A stretch of 37,284 bases of DNA, taken from assembly GCF_002155965.1 (NCBI RefSeq), contig NZ_MUMH01000098.1:1-37284 (forward strand). The letters run 5' to 3'. The notes below the pieces were generated by a model that worked only from the letters and a program-made list of their open reading frames with translations, was not told the origin of the DNA and made no database searches. This document shows positions 13,870 through 20,935 of this stretch, piece after piece. Position 1 is the first letter of the stretch. Every line of letters begins with the position of its first letter. The translations under genes and the position numbers were made by a program. This stretch comes from Allokutzneria sp. NRRL B-24872. Lineage in GTDB: Bacteria; Actinomycetota; Actinomycetes; Mycobacteriales; Pseudonocardiaceae.

Positions 13870-14559
13870 ATGAGAACCGTTGCCCACAGCGCGCTTCCCG
13901 AGGCGGAACTGAGCACGGCGGGCGCGGTACCGCTCGGCACCGACGAGTACACCCGCAAACGGCTCGCCGGGCTGACGCGTGTCGCCCCAGCTCCCGTCGA
14001 CCGCGTCCGAGTGCGGCTGAGCCGTGCGACGGAGTCGGGTGACCGTTCAGCGGTCGTCAAGGCAGCGCTGCACATCAGCGGACGCGTCGTCCGGGCGCAC
14101 GTCGCGGCGCCGACCTTCCGCGAGGCGGTCGACCGAATGCGCGACGTCCTGCACCACCGGCTGTCGGTACTCGGCTCGCTCCGTTCGGAACCGCCGCACC
14201 AACGGGCTGAGCACCGTCCCGCGCGAGTCCGCCGCGACCCCGCCGACCGAGATTTGGTGCGCCGCAAAACCTACGCGGCGGAGCCGATGAGCGTCCTCGA
14301 CGCACGGGTCGACATGGACCTGCTCGATCACGACTTCTACCTGTTCGTCGACCAGGAGACCGGCCGGGATGCCGTGGTCGCGCACGACGACACGGTGCTG
14401 GACGCAGACGCAGCACCGGTGCTGACCGTTGCCCAAGCGGTCGAGCGACTCGACCTCAGCGACGAGCCGTTCGTGTTCTTCGTCGACCCGGACACCGGTC
14501 GGGGCACGTTGGTCTACCTCCGCTACGACGGGCACTACGGCCTCATCGGTCCGCGATGA
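13870..14559 (+). CDS. Ribosome-hibernation (S30AE)-like stress protein, Rv0079 type
   Basis: A 229-residue protein related to hibernation-promoting factors. Residues about 44-105 resemble the N-terminal S30AE/HPF fold (VDRVRVRLSRATESGDRSAV, VVRAHVAAPTFREAVDRM). It is followed by two C-terminal dimerisation-type units: RRKTYAAEPMSVLDARVDMD-LLDHDFYLFVDQETGRDAVV (about 131-170) and a second ending VFFVDPDTGRGTLVYLRYDGHYGLIGPR (about 185-229). The first matches the usual R-K-x-f-x-x-x-P-M-s-v-x-e-A pattern. Rv0079 (DATIN), a DosR-controlled ribosome-associated protein, is the nearest known type. The ATG has AGAGGAACCG before it. Expected role: stopping or storing ribosomes under hypoxia. Confidence 0.85.
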   Translation: MRTVAHSALPEAELSTAGAVPLGTDEYTRKRLAGLTRVAPAPVDRVRVRLSRATESGDRSAVVKAALHISGRVVRAHVAAPTFREAVDRMRDVLHHRLSVLGSLRSEPPHQRAEHRPARVRRDPADRDLVRRKTYAAEPMSVLDARVDMDLLDHDFYLFVDQETGRDAVVAHDDTVLDADAAPVLTVAQAVERLDLSDEPFVFFVDPDTGRGTLVYLRYDGHYGLIGPR

Positions 14560-14570
14560 CCGCACGCGGG

Positions 14571-14604
14571 AACGCCCTCGGGTTCACTGGACCCGAGGGC
14601 GTTT
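14571..14604 (+). terminator. 13-bp terminator after the hibernation factor
   Basis: AACGCCCTCGGGT (14571-14583) pairs exactly with ACCCGAGGGCGTT (14591-14603); the loop is TCACTGG and the stem is followed by TTT on the plus strand. It starts 12 bases after the stop codon. Confidence 0.85.
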
Positions 14605-14639
14605 CGGCGGTTGCTCGACGAGCCGAGGTGGCGTTCTCC

Positions 14640-15068
14640 GCACGAGGAACGGGAACGCGCGCCGGATGTGGGCCCACCACCGCGATCGGGCGGCTGGCGT
14701 GCCGAACGACGTCGACGACCATCGAAGCATCCCGCGAACGCCGCACCAGCTCCTTCTCGGGTTCATCCCGGCCGGTCCAGCGGCGTGAGCCACCAATGCG
14801 CGACATGGAGCCGCCGCCCTGCACGCGAGGCTTCCCGCAGCGCGAACTCCGGCCCCGCCCAGGAGAGCTCAGTGCCGGCTCGCCCTGCACTCGCAGATCG
14901 AGAACGCCTCCGTCCCGTGGTCGATGCGCGAGGCCCTCAGCCACTGCGTCTGCTGGCAGATGTGCACCAGACAACGGGCGGCCCCGTCGCACGGCTTCCC
15001 GCGCCGCCCAGGCCACCACCGGACTGCGATCAGCCAAAGGCGAACCCGACCACGATCGGCCCGTTCAC
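14640..15068 (-). pseudogene. Decayed universal stress protein gene
   Basis: Pieces of a UspA domain are spread over this stretch on the minus strand. The start reads MNGPIVVGFAFG and hits a stop; in the next frame comes VVAWAAREAVRRGRPLS, the usual first helix of a USP, and near the end SRDASMVVDVVRHASRPIAVVGP, the usual C-terminal strand and helix, with the glycine loop between them deleted. So the gene has a frameshift or deletion near the start and internal deletions. It followed the decayed BON-type gene directly, as the two overlap at 15065-15068. The pair looks like a lost copy of a dormancy operon. Confidence 0.6.
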
Positions 15069-15240
15069 CTCACGTGCTCCGTCCACTCATCGGCATCGAG
15101 CTCCAGCTCGTCCTGCACGTCCACCACGCCCGGCATGGCCTTGGTCAGCTCCACCGCCTATTCCGCGTCCTCGCCGCCGGGCACCGCGACACCGACTCCT
15201 GCATCGACGAGCGGACGTGCACCGCACCTCGCCAGTGCCC
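15065..15240 (-). pseudogene. Decayed BON-domain (probably CBS-BON) gene end
   Basis: The minus strand encodes LVDAGVGVAVPGGEDAE, then a TAG stop, then AVELTKAMPGVVDVQDELE-LDADEWTEHVR and a final stop at 15065. The second part is the typical C-terminal half of a BON domain (A-V-E-L-T-x-A-x-P-G-V-V-D-V). The internal stop and absence of any N-terminal part show it is a remnant. CBS-BON genes often sit beside universal stress genes in actinobacteria, as seems to have been the case here. Confidence 0.55.
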
Positions 15241-15346
15241 CGTTCCTCAGACAACCGCCGAGCGCGTTGAGGCGAGCGGTCGGATGGGGTGCACGGGAGT
15301 GGTTTACGTGGGTCTGCCGTGGTGGCGGGCTCCTTGCAGGACATGC

Positions 15347-15913
15347 CTAGCCGCGGTGGATCCAGTCGCGCTCCACGCGCTCCCAGTCCGCCCCCCACGC
15401 CGTCACGCGGCCGCGGTCGAGGACCAAGCGCACCGCTCCGTACACGACGCCACTCGCCCCACCTGCGACGACGAGCACACCGAGGGTGACGAGCGCCGAC
15501 ATCCACGTCAGAGCCGCCCCCTCCAGGGGTGGCGGGATCGGCGTCCCCGCGGCGTCGAGCCACACCGGGACGGTCGTGCCCGCACGGGCTCCGGCAGGAG
15601 CGAAGACCTCGCCTTCGCGCGGTGTTCCGTCCGGCGCGGTCCACTGGCCGCGGACCTTCGCCCCTGTGGACACGACGAGCAGTTCCGAGGTGATGACTTC
15701 CGGCGGCGCGTCGTGCTCCAGCACCGCCGTGCTCCGGTGTGCCGCCGTCGAGGTGCCCAGCCGCTCGTGCGCCACCGACCCGGCGACCAACGCCAACGGA
15801 ACCACGGCCAGAACGCACAGCACCAGCAGCACGACCACCGCGCTCTCGACGTGATCGGAGAACCGCCGCAGCGGATTCCGATCCAGCCCCAGTCTCCGCA
15901 CCATGCGACCCAT
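15347..15913 (-). CDS. Rv1733c-type two-helix membrane protein
   Basis: A 188-residue membrane protein of the family of Rv1733c, a DosR-regulon antigen. After an N-terminal RNPLRRFSDHVESAVVVLLVLCVL (about 12-35; helix 1 runs on to LALVAG) comes an extracytoplasmic domain of about 80 residues with VRGQWTAPDGTPREGEVFAP and GTTVPVWLDAAGTPIPPP, then helix 2 (LVTLGVLVVAGGASGVVYGAV) and a short basic tail with WGADWERVERDW. The same order is found in Rv1733c (RNPLVR, W...G..R.GEV, VWVD..G). Function unknown. The ATG at 15913 follows GGGAGGCGTG; a longer frame to 15967 would run into the operator. It is divergent from the DUF2267 gene across a symmetric DosR-like site. Confidence 0.83.
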   Translation of the reverse strand: MGRMVRRLGLDRNPLRRFSDHVESAVVVLLVLCVLAVVPLALVAGSVAHERLGTSTAAHRSTAVLEHDAPPEVITSELLVVSTGAKVRGQWTAPDGTPREGEVFAPAGARAGTTVPVWLDAAGTPIPPPLEGAALTWMSALVTLGVLVVAGGASGVVYGAVRLVLDRGRVTAWGADWERVERDWIHRG

Positions 15914-15967
15914 CACGCCTCCCTCGCCGACTTCTTTCGCTCCCAAGGTTTTCGTGGTCTCCGCCAA

Positions 15968-15996
15968 CGACCAAGGGTCCTTGTGCCCTTGGTCGC
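15968..15996. promoter_or_regulatory. Symmetric double DosR-like operator between divergent genes
   Basis: CGACCAAGGG (15968-15977) is inverted exactly at 15986-15995 around an eight-base centre. On the minus strand the stretch reads as two abutting imperfect boxes, GCGAC-CAAG-GGCAC (15996 to 15983) and AGGAC-CCTT-GGTCG (15981 to 15968). It lies 55-70 bases from both starts (15913 and 16051), so one site may control both genes. Confidence 0.5.
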
Positions 15997-16050
15997 TGGC
16001 AGCAGGTCACCGACGCTGGAACCACCAGCCGAGCACGACGAGGAGGCGGC

Positions 16051-16728
16051 ATGAGCACCCATCGATCGGCCAGCTTCGCCCACGCGGAGAACACGGCGCA
16101 CCACTGGCTCGCCACGATCTCCGACCACCTGGGTACCCACGATCCACACCTGACCTATCGCTGCACGCGGGCCTGGATGCACGCCGTCCGGGACCACTTG
16201 AGCGTGGACACCACGGCGAACCTCGCCGCACAACTGCCGGAGCTGCTGCGCGGGGTGTTCTACGAGGGCTGGGACCCGAGCCGGGTGCCCTCGAAGCAGG
16301 ACGCGACCGGCTTCGTCACCGAGTTCGTCCTGTCAGCCCGGGTCTCCACGGCCCAAGCTGCCGACACCCTCGCCGCGGTCACCACCGCGCTGCGCTCGCT
16401 GCTCGCCCCTGGCACGCTCAACCGCGCCCTCGCCCAGCTGCCCAAGGGAATCCGGCTCCTGGTCGACTCCGCACCCGAGCCGCGACGCCAACCCCCGAAA
16501 GCACCCGGGCTCCAGGAGCGCGTCGAGCGGCTGGAGAACGACGTGCGGGCACTCGCCGAGGCGATCAGGCTGCTGGCTCGCGGAGTCGACGCCACGATCG
16601 TCCCGCTGGAGCCCGTCGGTGAGGACGGCATGGTGCAGTCCACCCGCCAGGCCCGGCAGGCACTGCTGGCCATTGGCAGGCCGGCGCCCGTCGCCGAGAC
16701 GGTACCGGCCCAGGGCGGTGCACGGTGA
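16051..16728 (+). CDS. DUF2267 protein
   Basis: A 225-residue soluble protein with a DUF2267 domain over about residues 10-135: AENTAHHWLATISDHLG, RAWMHAVRDHLSVDTTANLAAQLPELLRGVFYEGWDPS, then a second helical repeat FVLSARVSTAQAADTLAAVTTALRSLL and ALAQLPKGIRLLVD. This pattern of two alpha-helical repeats with QLP-LLRG and QLP-IR-LV is diagnostic. The C-terminal part has a short coiled coil (LQERVERLENDVRALAEAIR). Function unknown; DUF2267 genes are common near stress genes. ATG 16051 follows GAGGAGGCGGC. The gene overlaps the SHOCT gene (GTGA) and shares a control region with the Rv1733c-type gene. Confidence 0.83.
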   Translation: MSTHRSASFAHAENTAHHWLATISDHLGTHDPHLTYRCTRAWMHAVRDHLSVDTTANLAAQLPELLRGVFYEGWDPSRVPSKQDATGFVTEFVLSARVSTAQAADTLAAVTTALRSLLAPGTLNRALAQLPKGIRLLVDSAPEPRRQPPKAPGLQERVERLENDVRALAEAIRLLARGVDATIVPLEPVGEDGMVQSTRQARQALLAIGRPAPVAETVPAQGGAR

Positions 16729-16955
16729 CGCCGTGGCACACCGGCCCCTGGGGCTGGTCCGGCATGGTCTTCATGATCGTCATGATGTTGCTGTTCTGGG
16801 GCGGACTGCTCACGGTCATTCTGACTGTGCTGCGCCACCCCCGGTTCACCCGGCACCGGCTCACCGAGGCGGAGCGCATCCTGGCTGAGCGGCTGGCCAG
16901 GGGCGAGATCGACGAGGACGAGTACAAGCGCCGAACGGCGACGCTGCGGCACTGA
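16725..16955 (+). CDS. SHOCT-domain membrane protein
   Basis: A 76-residue protein with one membrane helix (SGMVFMIVMMLLFWGGLLTV, about 13-32) and a C-terminal SHOCT motif (AERILAERLARGEIDEDEYKRR, about 49-70). SHOCT is a short helical hairpin found at the ends of many stress or membrane proteins and thought to mediate interaction. The GTG start overlaps the DUF2267 stop as GTGA, so the two are co-translated and may act together at the membrane. Confidence 0.85.
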   Translation: MTPWHTGPWGWSGMVFMIVMMLLFWGGLLTVILTVLRHPRFTRHRLTEAERILAERLARGEIDEDEYKRRTATLRH

Positions 16956-17200
16956 CTCCCGCGCTCCCGTGTCCACACCACAGCCCCGCCAGGGACGACA
17001 TCGGCCAGCCGGTGCACCATCTCGGACTCGGAGTCATCGCGGAACTCGCCGGTCACGGTCACCACCGCGCCGTCGACGTCGATGCCCCACCGGCGCTCAG
17101 GGCCCCAGTAGCCATCCGGCGGGTAGCGCACCTGCGCGGCAATGCTGTTCCCGTCCCTGTTCTGGGCGCGCATGATGTCGCGTCTGCTGACCATCCCCCA
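16955..17200 (-). pseudogene. 5'-truncated CBS-BON gene remnant
   Basis: The minus strand encodes GMVSRRDIMRAQ, the usual end of a second CBS motif, then VRYPPDGYWGPERRWGIDVD and GAVVTVTGEFRDDSESEMVHRLADVVPGG, a BON domain. Upstream of about 17200 the frame loses all resemblance to CBS domains, so the gene is cut there. The cut coincides with the start of the carboxylesterase remnant on the other strand, which marks a recombination joint. No normal stop is seen at the BON end before the SHOCT gene. Confidence 0.55.
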
Positions 17201-17420
17201 GCACCGCGCAACGACACCCGAACAGCGCGCGCTCTCCTCGGCGACGATGCGCTACTGGGCCAACTTCGCTCGCGGCGCCGACCCGAACGGTCCAGGTCTG
17301 CCGACGTGGGCGTCCTCCGGCCGTGGTGAACACGTCCAGGAACTCGCCCCCGCCCAGCACAAGCTCGGTTCTTGGAACGGCCCGAACTGGCCGTGCTGGG
17401 GCCGGGGGTTCCCGTGGTGA
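17200..17420 (+). pseudogene. C-terminal fragment of a type B carboxylesterase
   Basis: The plus strand encodes TPEQRALSSATMRYWANFAR, GADPNGPGLPTWASSG and an end with VQELAPAQHKLG. This M-x-x-Y-W-a-N-F-A-x-x-x-D-P-N-G-P-g-L-P-x-W block is the usual C-terminal part of type B carboxylesterases. The catalytic serine, glutamate and most of the roughly 500-residue protein are missing. Upstream the frame breaks off at about 17200, next to the cut CBS-BON remnant. Confidence 0.6.
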
Positions 17421-17745
17421 CTACGAAGCAGTTCACACGCCGCGGTGGACTTGTGTCCGGCGCTCTGTTCGACGTGGTCCTTCTCGTACTGATCTACGTG
17501 TCCCCTGGGTGGCAGGCCGTGCCCGTGCTGACCAGCGCCGCGCGAGGGGTCGTCGTGCTCGTGGACATCGCGTTGGCACTAGCGCTCGTCGTGAACCTGT
17601 TCGGGATCGTCTTTCCCAGGCGCCGAATGATCCGAGCCGGGGACGCGCTCTCAACTGCTGCGGGACTGACCAGCTTGGTGCACCTGCTCCACGTCTTCCC
17701 GTTCAGCTTCGCCGACAGCACCGTTGACTGGACCGCCGTGACAGC
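17417..17745 (+). pseudogene. Three-helix membrane protein, 3' end lost
   Basis: From GTG 17417, which overlaps the esterase-remnant stop as GTGA, the frame encodes a hydrophobic protein: LVSGALFDVVLLVLIYVSPGW, GVVVLVDIALALALVVNLFG and ALSTAAGLTSLVHLLHVFPF. The hydrophobic pattern and codon use are those of a real gene up to VDWTAVT (about 17740). The frame then runs on antisense through the neighbouring gene to 18184 without membrane character. A normal fourth helix and stop are missing, so I read it as 3'-truncated. No family recognised. Confidence 0.45.
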
Positions 17746-17775
17746 AGAGCAACCCTCCGGTGACGGCAGGAACGG

Positions 17776-18522
17776 TCAGCAGGGGTGTCCAGTTCTCCGG
17801 CGCAGAACCCAGCTCGCCGCGGCGGCCACTCGTTCGGCCAACCTGACATCGGGTCCAGCGGGCAGGTACAGCTCCGGCGGGGTGGCCATGACGAGCGCGA
17901 GCGCGCAGGCGTGGTGGACCGGGACGTCCACTCTCGCCCCGGGCACCTCGCTGAGCGCCCGGAGCAGTCCGGGCAACGCAAGCAGCTCCTCGCGCCCGGT
18001 CGCGGAGGTGATCACAGCGGGTTCAGGGGGGACGTCGTCGGCGCGCGGATCGAGCAGATCGACGATCACGTGCGCGTTCACGGCGATTCGCCGCAGGGGG
18101 AAACCCATGGCGTCGTCGCGGTTCCACGCGGTGATGTCGGCGATCCCGGCGGCTGTCAGCACGGGACACAGGATCGGCAGCTGATCCGCTCCCGCGACGA
18201 CGACCCGGCCGGTCTGCGGAGCGCGCCCCTGCTGGAGGAGGAGCGTGAGCACGTTGGCCGTGAGCGCGGCCGCGAGGGTGTCCTGCTCGGTGAGGACGGG
18301 AACCTCCACCAGATCACGCACCGCGCGCACGTGGTGCGGCCGTGCGTTGACCACGAGAACCACAGCGGCACCAGCGAGGGTGGCGTGCAGGTCGGCCCCG
18401 AACGGGATGACGTGGCACGACAGCTCTGCGATGTTCTCGATGACAGTCACCAGGCGCTGAGTGGCATCCGCGGTGCTCCCTTCGGGGACGACGAGAGCGA
18501 CGGTCTTGCGGTGTGTGGTCAT
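17776..18522 (-). CDS. Malic-enzyme-like Rossmann protein without the catalytic part
   Basis: A 248-residue protein. The middle (about 93-150) reads VPVLTEQDTLAAALTANVLTLLL then GRVVVAGADQLPILCPVLTAAGIADITAWN, which follows the order seen in malic enzymes (p-V-f-h-D-D-x-h-G-T-A, then r-V-V-x-G-A-G-a-A-g). Key acid residues and the standard G-x-G-x-x-G/A loop are changed, and the N-terminal catalytic domain is replaced by about 90 residues with little similarity. It is therefore unlikely to be a working malic enzyme; a nucleotide-binding or regulatory role is possible. ATG 18522 follows GGGAGGACGTTCC. It is the third gene of the SulP operon, 13 bases after the 68-residue gene. The end converges on the truncated membrane gene. 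Confidence 0.6.
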   Translation of the reverse strand: MTTHRKTVALVVPEGSTADATQRLVTVIENIAELSCHVIPFGADLHATLAGAAVVLVVNARPHHVRAVRDLVEVPVLTEQDTLAAALTANVLTLLLQQGRAPQTGRVVVAGADQLPILCPVLTAAGIADITAWNRDDAMGFPLRRIAVNAHVIVDLLDPRADDVPPEPAVITSATGREELLALPGLLRALSEVPGARVDVPVHHACALALVMATPPELYLPAGPDVRLAERVAAAASWVLRRRTGHPC

Positions 18523-18535
18523 GGAACGTCCTCCC

Positions 18536-18742
18536 TCATCCGTCGAGAGTCGCGGCGTCGAGCACGGCGGGGTCCACCCAGCCGGTGACGTCGACATCGT
18601 TGCGGACGGCCAGATCGAGCAGGTCGCGGACACGTGCTCCGTGCAGGTGGACCTCGTAGTCGTGCCCGGCCGCTCGGGCAGCCGACAGCGCCGTCAGCCG
18701 CTCAGCGATCTGATCGCGCACTGTTGCGCTGAACTCGCTCAT
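18536..18742 (-). CDS. Small conserved-looking protein of 68 residues
   Basis: Encodes MSEFSATVRDQIAERLTALS, then RAAGHDYEVHLHGARVRDLLDLAVRN and DVDVTGWVDPAVLDAATLDG. The first part is an amphipathic helix; the second ends in an acidic tail. The ATG overlaps the SulP stop (ATGA) and the stop lies 13 bases before the malic-enzyme-like gene, so it is firmly embedded in the operon and is almost surely expressed. I do not recognise a family; it may be a partner of the SulP transporter. Confidence 0.7.
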   Translation of the reverse strand: MSEFSATVRDQIAERLTALSAARAAGHDYEVHLHGARVRDLLDLAVRNDVDVTGWVDPAVLDAATLDG

Positions 18743-20382
18743 GTCCGTTGTTCTCCGGTGCTCAGGTGTGCGACGGCACAGGCGACGGCTTCGTCCGTAC
18801 GGGGGTGGAGGTGTCCGCGTTCCCGGAGGCCGGCCAGCGCGTCCACGGCCTCCAGAGCGCGTTCGTGGTCAGGGCGGACGCCGGAGACGAGCACCAGTTT
18901 TCCTTTGCTCTCAAGGACTTCGATGGCATCGCGCAGAGCCAGCGCACCGGTGGCGTCCACCGCGCTGACACCGGACATTTTGAGGATCACCACGCGTGCG
19001 TCACAGGCGTCGCTGACCCGGTGCACAAGGCGGTGGGCCGCGGTGAACAGCAATGGCCCGTCGAACCGGTAGGCCACGACGTACTGGGCGAGGCCGACGG
19101 TGAGCTTCTCCACGCCGGAGCACCGGGCGACATCGCGCAGTGCGAGTCCGCCCGCGACCACGACGCCGATGATGACCGCGGCGACCAGGTCCAGGGCGAG
19201 CGTGGCGACGGCGGTGACCACGAGCACGAGAGCGTCTCCGCGACCGGCGCGCACCACCGCGCGCACGGATCTGACCGCGACCATGCGGATGGCCGTGGCC
19301 AGCAGGACGCCCGCGAGCGCGGCCAGCGGGATTCGCGCCACCAACGGCGCGGCGGCGACCGCGATGGCCGCCAGCACGAGGGCGTGAGCGAGCGCCGCCA
19401 ACCGGGAACGGGCGCCGGATCGAACGTTGACCGCAGTGCGCGCGATGGCCGCGGTGGCGGGGACGCCCCCGAACATCGGCGTGATCAGATTCGCCAGTCC
19501 TTGGCCGAACAGCTCCCGGTCGGGATCGTGCTTCTGGTCGCCGGCCATCGCGTCGGCGACCGTTGCCGAGAGCAGGCTTTCCAAGGCGGCCAAGGCCGTC
19601 ACGGCGACTGCGGCCGGCACGAGCGCGCCCAGCTCGTCCAGCCGCAGGAAGCCGAGGTCCGGAGCGGGCAGTCCTGCGGGCAGCGCGCCGATCCGCTCGA
19701 CCGGCAGCGACCACACCTCCGCGGCGGCGGTGGCGGCGGCCACCGCGAGCAGCGAGAACGGGATGGCGGGCCGCCACCGCGCACCGAGAAGCATCACCAC
19801 CGCCACTCCGGAAGCCAGCAACAGCGCGGTCCACACGGGCTGGGCCAGGAAGTCCGCGACCGCGCGGGCGGCGACCACCGGCACGTGTTCCGAGGGGGCG
19901 GGGGGCGTGCCGAGCGCGGCGGGCACCTGCTGCAGAGCGATCACTCCGGCGATGCCCAAGGTGAAGCCCTCGATGACCGGTGCGGGCACCAGGCGTGCGT
20001 ACCGACCCGCGCCCACCCCTGCCAGGGCCAGCAGGAGCACTCCCGCGAGCAGCCCGACGGTGAGAACGCCGTCGACCCCGTGGGCGTGCGCGATCGGCAC
20101 CAGGACCACGGTCATCGCGCCGGTGGGTCCGGACACCTGCAGGTTCGAGCCGCCGAACAGCGCCGCGACCGCGCCCGCGACGACCGCGGTCACCAACCCC
20201 GCTGCCGCGCCCAGACCCGAGGAGGCGCCGAACCCCAACGCCAACGGGAGCGCGATCACCGCGACGGTGACACCGGCCAGCAGGTCACGAGGCCGGGCCG
20301 GTGCCCAGTCGGCTCGCGTTGGCAGCAAACGGACGAGGCCGCGCGCCCACCCGCCCGCACCGGTGTGACCGGATTTCCCCAC
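18739..20382 (-). CDS. SulP-family anion transporter with STAS domain (Rv1739c-like)
   Basis: A 547-residue SulP/SLC26 permease. The membrane part (about 25-420) opens PRDLLAGVTVAVIALPLALG and GGSNLQVSGPTGAMTVVLVP, the family's N-terminal motifs, and has many hydrophobic helices, including PVIEGFTLGIAGVIALQQVP and NLITPMFGGVPATAAIARTA. The C-terminal STAS domain (about 440-547) has FDGPLLFTAAHRLVHRVSD, VILKMSGVSAVDATGALAL and GKLVLVSGVRPDHERALE. Substrates of the family include sulfate, bicarbonate and dicarboxylates. The GTG at 20382 follows GGGAGGCTCTG. It heads a three-gene operon divergent from an Rv0081-type ArsR regulator. Rv1739c lies in the DosR regulon neighbourhood of M. tuberculosis. 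Confidence 0.9.
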   Translation of the reverse strand: MGKSGHTGAGGWARGLVRLLPTRADWAPARPRDLLAGVTVAVIALPLALGFGASSGLGAAAGLVTAVVAGAVAALFGGSNLQVSGPTGAMTVVLVPIAHAHGVDGVLTVGLLAGVLLLALAGVGAGRYARLVPAPVIEGFTLGIAGVIALQQVPAALGTPPAPSEHVPVVAARAVADFLAQPVWTALLLASGVAVVMLLGARWRPAIPFSLLAVAAATAAAEVWSLPVERIGALPAGLPAPDLGFLRLDELGALVPAAVAVTALAALESLLSATVADAMAGDQKHDPDRELFGQGLANLITPMFGGVPATAAIARTAVNVRSGARSRLAALAHALVLAAIAVAAAPLVARIPLAALAGVLLATAIRMVAVRSVRAVVRAGRGDALVLVVTAVATLALDLVAAVIIGVVVAGGLALRDVARCSGVEKLTVGLAQYVVAYRFDGPLLFTAAHRLVHRVSDACDARVVILKMSGVSAVDATGALALRDAIEVLESKGKLVLVSGVRPDHERALEAVDALAGLRERGHLHPRTDEAVACAVAHLSTGEQRT

Positions 20383-20430
20383 CAGAGCCTCCCTGACCGC
20401 CGACCGCCGACCGCCCGGCCATCATTCTGC

Positions 20431-20467
20431 TCAATTGCGAAAATCTGCAACTCTGCAACTCAATGAG
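20431..20467. promoter_or_regulatory. Candidate operator between SulP and ArsR genes
   Basis: A locally A/T-rich stretch in a GC-rich setting. It contains TTGC (20435-20438) and GCAA (20447-20450) as an inverted repeat around eight bases, then the direct repeat CTGCAACT-CTGCAACT (20445-20460). ArsR-family proteins bind such short dyads near their own start. The stretch lies 50 bases from the SulP start and 70-100 bases from the ArsR start and may control both. Confidence 0.4.
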
Positions 20468-20536
20468 GTCGGTCACATCGGGCCGCGTGCGACCTCCGCG
20501 CCCACGGCAGCGGGCTCGACAGGGGAAGATGGGGGC

Positions 20537-20935
20537 ATGACAGGGTCGCGACTCCGGCGGACGGCTACCGCCGAGGACGGGGTGTCCACACCGACGCGCC
20601 AGCCGCTCTACCTGCTCAAGGCGGAGTTCTTCAAGACGTTGGGGCACCCGGTGCGCATCCGCGTGCTCGAACTGCTCAGCCAGCGCGAGCACTCCGTCGC
20701 CGAGATGCTGCCGCAGGTCGGTGTCGAGCCCGCGAACCTGTCACAGCAGTTGGCCGTGCTGCGGCGAACCGGCCTCGTCACCAACCGCAAGACCGGCTCG
20801 ACGGTCCACTACGCCCTGACCAGCCCCGAGGTGGCGGAACTGCTCGCGGTCGCCCGGCGCATCCTCGGCGGAGTCCTTGAGGGGCAAGCCGAACTCCTCG
20901 CCGACCTCAACGCCACGGCCAAGGACGGGGAGTAG
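20537..20935 (+). CDS. ArsR-family regulator, Rv0081 type
   Basis: A 132-residue winged-helix regulator. The core (about 22-100) reads PLYLLKAEFFKTLGHPVRIR, VLELLSQREHSVAEMLPQ, VGVEPANLSQQLAVLRRTGL and VTNRKTGSTVHYAL, then SPEVAELLAVARRIL. This is strikingly like Rv0081, a member of the DosR regulon with many targets. The recognition helix is NLSQQLAVLRR. There is no cysteine, so thiol-metal sensing of the ArsR/SmtB kind is excluded; the signal is unknown. The ATG at 20537 is preceded by GGGGAAGATGGGGGC. Divergence from the SulP operon across a 150-base gap with repeats suggests direct control of that operon and autoregulation. Confidence 0.88.
   Translation: MTGSRLRRTATAEDGVSTPTRQPLYLLKAEFFKTLGHPVRIRVLELLSQREHSVAEMLPQVGVEPANLSQQLAVLRRTGLVTNRKTGSTVHYALTSPEVAELLAVARRILGGVLEGQAELLADLNATAKDGE

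Noticed and set aside
14611-15270. 219-codon plus-strand frame
   Set aside because: It is antisense to the USP and BON remnants and is rich in Arg, Pro and Ser with no match.
18748-20466. 572-codon plus-strand frame opposite the SulP operon
   Set aside because: His/Arg/Gly-rich shadow frame; the SulP protein on the other strand has a full family match.
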